Of a stretch of DNA of 64,000 nt, positions 56,529 through 64,000 are shown piece after piece. The position numbers and the translations under genes are program-made. Location: positions 62,597,260 to 62,661,259 of the forward strand of contig NC_065530.1 of assembly GCF_020184175.1 (NCBI RefSeq). The letters run 5' to 3'. The notes under the pieces are model-generated. The model was given only the letters and a program-made list of their open reading frames with translations. It was not told where the DNA came from and ran no database searches. The first letter of the stretch is position 1. Each line of letters begins with the position of its first letter. Source of the stretch: Aphis gossypii (lineage: Eukaryota; Arthropoda; Insecta; Hemiptera; Aphididae).

Positions 56529-59500
56529 ATGAAAGATAATATGTCTGTTGAAAAGTTTACGGACACAGAAAAGTGTCTTATATATGGTGATACATATTCA
56601 AATTTATATAACGAAATAATTGTTTCAGGTATAAATTATTATGGTCTATATTATTTTGTATCAAATAAAAAGCTTAAATTAATTTTCATTAACTTTTGCT
56701 TTTAGATGATATTATATCAAATGAAATGAAAAATGTTCTGAAAGGCAACTATGTTGAAGTTTTGGAGGATGATTTGTTTTTAAGACTATACGATGAGTTT
56801 GAAAATTTAAGCAAATTAAATTTCAGTTCAAATATTGTAAAACATTTAAGCGATTTCTTACATTTGAATCCATTAAAGTAAGTACATAACATTTAATAAT
56901 TTAATGATAAATCTTATTAAATAATTATTTATCTAGCATGTTCTTATATTTATAATAGGTACCTATATCCTATTTTCTGTAGTGGCACCAAAATGTATAT
57001 GAATCATTGGGGTAAAGTCTAATTTGTATATTCACTATTAAAAATGAATTACTATTTTAAAATAATTATTATCCAGATAATAAATTGTACAGCCTTCTAC
57101 CAAAAGTCACTGAGGATAAACCCGGGTATTTTCTGTTAAACTCTATAGTTTTGTTTAACACTATTGTTAGTTACTGATAATCTAGATTGAATTTGAGTCT
57201 AGACATATGAATAATATTTGAAAATTTTAACAAACACTAATAATTGTAAACAATTTTTTTTTCAAAAAGGATAAAAAGCAATAATAATATAGAAACACAT
57301 AATATAATATGTTATTATCATTATTGATATACCTATATATATTATATATATTTTACGTCTAGCACATTATATGTTAATCAGTACCAAATAATAAATGATC
57401 TATTTATTCATCTAGTTTTTAATGTTATAAAGTAAAACATAAATTACAGGCATTCAGTAATCAAGTACATAATCTCATTTAATATTTTGATAAATATTAT
57501 AAAAATATATGACTTAAATGAACACCGCCTAAAAATTAGAACTATACAATTGATAATATATAGTTTTTTTTCATTTATAGTATACTACTATTTATTAAAT
57601 AACATTTTTGTTTCAGAAAGAATATTATTTTCACATTTGGCGTTGCTTGTTATCAACTATTTATACAAGCAAATTGGACTGGACCTTTGATATCAAAATT
57701 GTAAGATTTATTAGAAATCAGCTTTAAGTTTTTAATTGACTCTATTCTCTATATATGTTCAAGATAAAATATGATTACCTTTTCTTTAGGAAAATTGTTC
57801 TGTAGGCGAAAACAATTTGTATAACTTTTACAGACCTAAATAGTTTTGAAATGAAAATGAGAATAGAAATTAAAATAAAATCTCACAGAATAAAAATTCC
57901 TTAGCTTTCCTAAACTTTTTCCCAGGTAATCACAATAACCTTTTTTTTTTAATTTTTTTAGTAATATACTAATATATTAAATTAATTTTTTAATTTTATC
58001 TTTTATTATGACTTATTTCTTAAGTTTTTAAAATATTCAGAAAAATGTTATTAGTGCCAGTGTTCTCTAACATTAATGAGTCAATAAGAAATTCACTTAA
58101 AAATTAAATCCATGTTCCAGTTTATAAATATCTAAATTACACATTTTGATAATTTATTTATGTTTTTAGAGATTTGAAAAGTTGGGGTTCAAGTACTGCA
58201 GTTGTAGAAAGCTTAGTTAACGATTTAGATTGTGTATCTAGAAAAGTATTGTATCCTGAGCTCTTGGTATTTTCTTATGCGGTTTTTAGCAATAATCAGA
58301 TCAATATTTTTGTAAGAACAGCAAGCAGTTTTATAAGTTATAACTATTAAAATAATATCTATAAATTATTTTTTCATTTGATTTAGACACGATCTTGGTG
58401 GCAAATACGGATGCTCTCAACTCTACAATCTTTATTAAATGAATTATCAAATGATTTAAAGAACATGATTGAACTGGCTTTTGAACAAATGGAAAAAACT
58501 GTTTGGGAAACTGATGAAGAAGAAGCTATATTTAGGATAGAGCAATGTAAAATTTATCTTTCTCATTATGGAAATATTACAAAAGCCACTAACTGTTTGA
58601 ACACAGCAATGGACTTATTGGGTTTAGAGCATTCACTTGTTGGTTAGTTGAAATATTATCATCAATTAATTATATTTTAAGAACTAAACTATTTTAGGTG
58701 CAATGGGGAAAAGAACTAAATTTCAAGTAAAAGAGCTGGCCCAGTTAACCTTAACTGTCAATTCACATACGAGAGAAAATAATACCAATCTATTGACTTC
58801 ACATGAATGTTGTGATTTGCCTAAAGTAAGTTATTTATAATCTGGTACAAGAATATCTATAGTTACAAAATTAATTAAAACATTTTTGTTTTGTATAGGA
58901 TTGTGTGCTTGATGATGAAAATCGTTTACCAGATATCAAGTTTTCTAATGAAAGTGCTGGTAAATTTCCTAAATTGAGCAGTCTTCAACAAGCAGCCATC
59001 TTAAATACACTGTAAATACTAAATTTAATCTTTTATAATATTATTGCCTACATTATTATTTTTAATTTAAGATCATTTTATTTTGCTTAAAGTATATTGG
59101 AACAAAAGTGTAAACCTAAAGATGATCTACAATTTGAAGAACTTCAGCCATATATAAGAGTAATATTTTTATAATTTATTTCTTAAAACATTGTTAAATA
59201 TTGATTTAATACTATAGTGTTTGGTGTCACAACAATCTGTGTGGAGTGTTCATGTTTCAACTTTGCTCCAACGATCTCTTCTAGAAAGGGATAGTAGAAA
59301 ATCAGTGGAACGAGCAATGCGGCAGATTGAGGTAAATGTATTTAAAACTGTAGTTAACATTTTTAATTAAAATTGGGTTTTTACATTTTTTTTTAGAGCT
59401 TAGTGAGCAGTTTGGAGGTATCTAGTCCACTTAATGTTGAGAGATTATATCTGTTTCATTGTTCTTTTGTTTCACCTTCTTGGCAACTTAAAGCATATTT

Positions 59501-61462
59501 GGGGAATATAATGCTTTCAATTGGTGCCATCCAAAGTGCATTAGATTGGTTTTTAGCTCTTGATTTATGGGAAGAATGTGTTGCTTGTTATAATACCCAA
59601 GGCCATAGACATAAGGTAAGATCAATGGTAAAAATTTAAAATTTTTTAAATGAAATTGATCAATATAATTTATAATAGGCTGCACAAATTCTTGAAAATG
59701 AGTTAAAATCGTCAAACCTTACTGTAGCTAAACATATTTTAATATTATGTTTGCTTGGAGATGCTACTGATGATAAATCTCGTTACGAAGAAGCGTGGAA
59801 AATTTCAGATTATCGAAGTAGCCGTGCACAAAAACACTGGGCATTATATTATTATTCAAGAAAAGAAGTAATTTTTATTTTAAATTTGAAAAAAATAATT
59901 ACTCATTTAAAGATATTTTTATTTGTTTTTATACATTTATAGTATAAAGAAAGTATAGATCACTTCAAAAATTCTCTCAAGATAAATTCGTTACAAGAAA
60001 ACTTATGGTTTAGACTTGGGTTCGCATGTATGATTGAAGAAAGATGGTCAGAAGCTGCAGAAGCATATAGGAGATACTGTGACATCGAGAGTGAGGTGAG
60101 TAATGAAATACTTTAAAATTTTTATTTTTTTTAAAAAAAACCAAAATAATATTTTATATATTATTTAAATATCTAGTTTATTATTAATATTAATATAAAC
60201 ACAAATTTTACCACAATGGTTTAGGAAAATAATTAAAGTTGAATATTTTTCTATGCTTGTATGTGGTTATATTATATTTTACTGCATTTGGGGAAACCAG
60301 CAATTACAGTTTTTTTTGCTAAGGTTTTTGGTTGTTGTAATACACAAAATATTAAAATGTTTTATACATTTCAATCCAAAATTAATTGCAAATTGAATGA
60401 TTTATACTTTTTGTTTTAAATTCAGTGTTTTGAAGCTTGGAACAATTTAGCAAAATGTTACATTAAAAATGGTCAGAAATCGAGAGCTTATTATGCATTA
60501 AAAGAAGCTGTGAAATGTAATTATGAAAGTTGGATGGTTTGGGATAATTTGATGGTAGTCAGTGTTGATTGTGGTTGTTTTGAAGAGGTATGTATTATAA
60601 TTATGTTTAAATGTCTTATTACTTAAATAATTATTACTGTTATTCAAATTGTAACTAGAATCATTTTTTTTATCAAAGGCAATCAAATGCTACCATAGGT
60701 TATTAGATTTAAAAAGTAAGCACATAGATTTGGAGGTTTTGAGGATTCTAGTACAAGCCATACAAAATAATGTTAAAGATGAAAATGATAGGCCAGCCTC
60801 TGAGCATAGGAAATGTTTATTACAACTTTTTGGAAGACTTACGTCACAAGTATGTTATATAAGTATACTTATATTTTAATTATTCATTAATCTGTATTTT
60901 TATTAATTATGGTGATATTTATTATTTAGGTACAAAATGATGGAGAAATTTGGACATTGTATGCAAATCTTGAAGAAGCTGTACCGATACCAAATAAGGA
61001 AACAGCTGATAAAGTTTTACATCATTTACAATGTGCTCATCGTTTCACCACACAAGGCAACAAGTGGGCATTAGAAAAAAATTCTTGTTTGATTGTCTCT
61101 AAATTATCATTAAAACTAGCTGAAGGTATATTTCTAAATAAATATTTGTTTTAAATAATGTGTATTCAATAATGTATTTAAATTTTTTCGACTTTGCAGC
61201 ATATATTAGCTCTAGTAACCAAGCAGAAAATAGTGACAAAAGAAAACGATTTCTGTCATCTGCAAAACTAATGCTAGTGTCAGTGGTCTCACAAATTGAA
61301 GTTAGTGTTTTAAATTTTTTTTTTGTTACATTTTAATCATTTTTAATGTTTTATGTTTTATAGAAAGAAAAAGACCTAATGGAAAATGCAGATGTAAAAG
61401 AAGAATTTGAAAAAGTAAAAAATATTTTAAACGAAATCAAACTTCAACTTTCAAAAGTGTAG
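56529..61462 (+). CDS. TTC27: Tetratricopeptide repeat protein 27, complete, 17 exons
   Basis: Exons: 56529-56628, 56706-56877, 57617-57700, 58170-58311, 58387-58642, 58698-58825, 58899-59011, 59093-59159, 59218-59331, 59397-59615, 59679-59867, 59943-60095, 60426-60587, 60679-60849, 60930-61125, 61200-61300, 61364-61462. All junctions are GT/AG with matching phases; total 2466 nt, 821 aa, close to the roughly 840 aa of the vertebrate protein. The most diagnostic block is LGNIMLSIGAIQSALDWFLALDLWEECVACY. Typical TPR helices follow (SLQENLWFRLGFACM; CFEAWNNLAKCYIKNGQKSRAYYALKEA). TPR proteins scaffold protein complexes; the precise role of TTC27 is not established from sequence. The start MKDNMSVEKF was chosen as the first ATG of a plausible N-terminus; MSVEKF four codons later is an alternative. 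The gene is convergent with the UPF0598 gene. Confidence 0.95.
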
Positions 61463-61643
61463 TTATCTTTTATAATATTATAATTATATAAACATTTGTT
61501 TTCATTATTTTTAGAATTCCTGTTATTATAATGTATTAAATGTGTAACAGTAATACAAATTAATGAAATTTATAATACTAAGTATTCTGAAAAAGATTTC
61601 ATGATTCCATAAGTCTTGTATAAGTAGATCCTCACTCAATAAA
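61463..61643 (+). terminator. TTC27 3' UTR with AATAAA
   Basis: AATAAA at 61638-61643, about 175 bp after the stop, is the probable polyadenylation signal. Confidence 0.6.
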
Positions 61644-62002
61644 AGTATTAAAAATTATACTTAAAAAATCTGAACTAAAAGAATCAAACCTTTTAATTAT
61701 TATAATATAAAATATAACATATTATGTAAAATATTAAGCCTTATATGATGAAAAATATAATACAATTATTATATTAATATGGTTGTACATTATTTGTACT
61801 GTAGTCCAACTTTTACAGAGTTATTATAGTATCTCTTACACTATTTGGCTATTGTTATTGCAGAAAAAAAAACTATAGTAACAGAATAACAAAATAACAA
61901 AATGTACAGATCAACTATAATAATGTAACCATTTTGATTACTTATATATATATATATATATTTTTAAGATGAACTCTATTCGTATAACAACTTGAATTTT
62001 AC
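61644..62002. other. Convergent intergenic region
   Basis: AT-rich sequence between two converging 3' ends. It includes a short TA tract near 61945-61960. No gene is seen, and part is presumably 3' UTR of the minus-strand gene. Confidence 0.5.
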
Positions 62003-63055
62003 TCATTTGGGGATTAAATGTTTGAACCAATCTGAGTCTAGAACATACTTTTTACCATTCCACAAAAAGTGTGTAGGCACATAGTTATCTGTATCGCTGT
62101 ATAAAAACATTTTACTGAATTCAATAGCTGTTTTAGATGATACTAGTCCTATTGAACCATGTTGCTCATTGGCTGGATGGTACACTCTACCGTTTTCAAC
62201 ATCCATCCAAAGTTTATCAGGTTGAAATGGAACTGTCAACTTTGGACCTGCATGGTTATGACAAAATAAGAGATTGCCATCATCACCTTTGATTACTTGG
62301 TTGAACACAATTGGATAGTCGTCACATCTAACAAAATTCCGTTCTCTACCACATAATGATATCCATGGAAAGTGTTCTCTATATCGATCAGTTGTGTTTA
62401 ATTTTAACCGTTTGAAAAAAAAAACCAAAAAATCTATTTCTGAAAAAAAAAATATATTTTAAAACAAATTTTGGAATTATTATGACATTTGTTTAAATTA
62501 TAAACATAATAACAAAATGTTTACCTTTATAAGCTGACGTAAAATTTTTCATTTTGCTATCATCCAGAAAAAGCTAAAAATCACAAATATTTTAACATTT
62601 GTTTATTATCTTGATTTTAAATCAAAAATTTTGTAAAATAAAAGTTAAATGTTTAATAAGACATTATAAAAATTGTTAATATTATAAAAAAAAAAAAAAT
62701 AAATGCATTTTTTTTTCTAATGGTTATAATATGAAAATAATCATACAAATCATAAGTTTTAGATTCTAATGTATATAGCAAGAAAAATACTAGGTATAAT
62801 AGTATAAATTAAACAATATTTTGTATCTAACATTGACTAAATAATAAACTTTTATCTACAAACCATTCCTTGATGATCAATATAATAGAAATACTCTCTT
62901 ATTTTACTCTCTGGCGATTGTCCTTGTATGTAGGATACCGTTGAGTATGTTTTATTTTCTGTAATAATCTGAACTTTACTTTTAAAGCTTGCAAAATTCT
63001 TCAAAAAACTATTAGACTTTATACAAACTGAAAACATTTTTTGTGTTTTATACAT
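62003..63055 (-). CDS. UPF0598 family protein (C8orf82-like), complete, three exons
   Basis: Exons on the minus strand: 63055-62864, 62573-62525, 62439-62003. Junctions are GT/AG and phase-consistent; total 678 nt, 225 aa, near the roughly 216 aa of human C8orf82. Diagnostic motifs: REYFYYIDHQGM joined across the splice to LFLDDSKMKNFTS; then FFFKRLKLNTTDRY, CGRERNFVRCDD, VPFQPDKLWMD and GRVYHPA. The N-terminus (MFSVCIKSNSFLKNFASFKSK) has no acidic residues and is rich in Ser, Lys and Phe, so a mitochondrial presequence is likely. The ATG at 63037 may be the true start instead of 63055. The biochemical function of the family is not known to me. Confidence 0.93.
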
Positions 63056-63106
63056 AGGTAGGTACTTGCTATGTGTTAAGACTGCTGTAGCACCGTGAAT
63101 AAACAA

Positions 63107-63951
63107 TCTTTAAAAACAAAAATAAAGTATTCTATTTTAATATGATTTTCCGTTACAAACATAATAATATTAAGAATATACTATACTTATATAAATTTAT
63201 TATTAAAAATTATAAAATCTTATGTAATTATTTTACACAATACTAGGTCAGTGATACCTATTGAATTTTTTTTTTTTAACTCTTAATGTATACAAACTTA
63301 AAACTTGATTAGAATTTTTTACTTGAGAGTAGGTACCAGTACACACCAAAACCTATGCCTCAAACCTTGGATAACAAATTTCCAAATGAGTTATTCACCT
63401 AAATAGATTAATTTGTATTCATAACCGTAATTACTATGCATACCTATATTGGTTAAATTAGATGTTTAACATTTCAATTTTCGTTATGTCTTGTCCATAT
63501 AAAAAATTGTAGATCTAGTATCTACTAACTTTGTGCCCCAGCACGAACTAATATTATGACGTTATACAATAATTATACAAATAAGGCATATTATAGGTAC
63601 AGTCCAAACTCCAAATGCACGACTATTTTTTTTTATAAATAACTGAATAGGTAAGTAATAAATATTAAATTCTCAATAGACAATAATTGAAAATTTCATA
63701 TTCTTATCTATATTCTTTGTTATCAGTATTCAGCGTGTTCTAAGATAATATTATCTAAATATGATGATAATATTTTTTGAGCCCGGTTTGGGAGATACGA
63801 CGTTGGCGCATGTTTTTATGAATTTTTAATAACTTAAGAATATTGAATATCACAATTAAAAATATTAGAATATAAGATCTTTAATTTATTTGTTCGCGTT
63901 TTATTTATATTCATATTGAGTTTGATTCGAGTCTAATCGCAGACCGCAGTT
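63107..63951. other. Upstream region between divergent genes
   Basis: AT-rich DNA between the UPF0598 start and a possible plus-strand start at 63952. It may contain both promoters. No specific element was recognised. Confidence 0.4.
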
Positions 63952-64000
63952 ATGAGTTTAGTTGGAGCTGCTAAATCTTTACTGCTTTTGGGACGGTGTG
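63952..64000 (+). CDS. Possible start of a gene running off the window
   Basis: An ATG opens MSLVGAAKSLLLLGRC to the end of the window. The hydrophobic, basic, acid-free peptide could be a signal or mitochondrial targeting sequence. With only 16 codons the gene cannot be identified and the frame may be chance. Confidence 0.35.
   Translation, partial: MSLVGAAKSLLLLGRC

Noticed and set aside
1..64000. CRISPR arrays, bacterial or symbiont DNA, rRNA or tRNA genes, endogenous viral genes
   Set aside because: No spaced direct repeats, no operon-like dense coding, no recognisable RNA gene and no viral protein motif were seen on reading both strands. Small tRNAs cannot be fully excluded without a covariance-model scan.

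Overview
The window is a piece of an AT-rich insect nuclear genome, almost certainly from an aphid (Hemiptera). It has long introns with GT/AG splice sites, abundant TATA and TAGGTAC-type simple sequence, dinucleotide tracts, and a transposon gene of a type I associate with aphids from memory. No database search was possible, so names rest on recognised protein motifs and reading-frame continuity. No bacterial operon, CRISPR array, rRNA, tRNA or viral gene was seen.

Layout. (1) 1-27383: gene-poor sequence without a confirmed exon, probably the 5' introns or upstream region of the next gene. It holds microsatellites, a potential G-quadruplex, two GC-rich islands and three weak candidate exons. 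(2) 27384-50224, plus strand: ten consecutive exons (2997 nt, 998 codons plus stop, open at the 5' end) of an ARHGAP20-type multidomain protein. The order is a C-terminal piece of a DH (RhoGEF-like) domain, PH, RA (Ras association), RhoGAP, then a long low-complexity tail ending in a PDZ-ligand-like ESYV. Its 14-kb intron carries a 10,347-bp DNA transposon (32504-42850) and a phase-matched candidate cassette exon (43644-43814). (3) The transposon has a perfect 9-bp target-site duplication and long inverted arms built from 163-bp minisatellite units. It carries a six-exon minus-strand gene combining a MULE/Rehavkus-like DDE transposase, a PHD-like C4HC3 zinc cluster and a C-terminal ubiquitin-specific-protease-like domain. 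That gene has an in-frame stop and at least one frameshift, so this copy looks inactive. (4) 50225-56528: 3' flank, a hAT-type MITE with an exact 8-bp duplication, a decayed trimethylguanosine synthase (TGS1) relic and a palindromic MITE. (5) 56529-61462, plus strand: a complete 17-exon TTC27 homologue (821 aa). (6) 62003-63055, minus strand: a complete three-exon UPF0598 (C8orf82-like) gene convergent with TTC27. (7) 63952-64000: possible start of another plus-strand gene.

The host genes are unrelated neighbours: a Rho/Ras signalling regulator, a TPR housekeeping protein and a probable mitochondrial protein. The most unusual system is the transposon: a DDE transposase joined to a deubiquitinase-like domain, in an element whose right arm appears to have been copied from its left arm, taking a scrap of the transposase gene with it.
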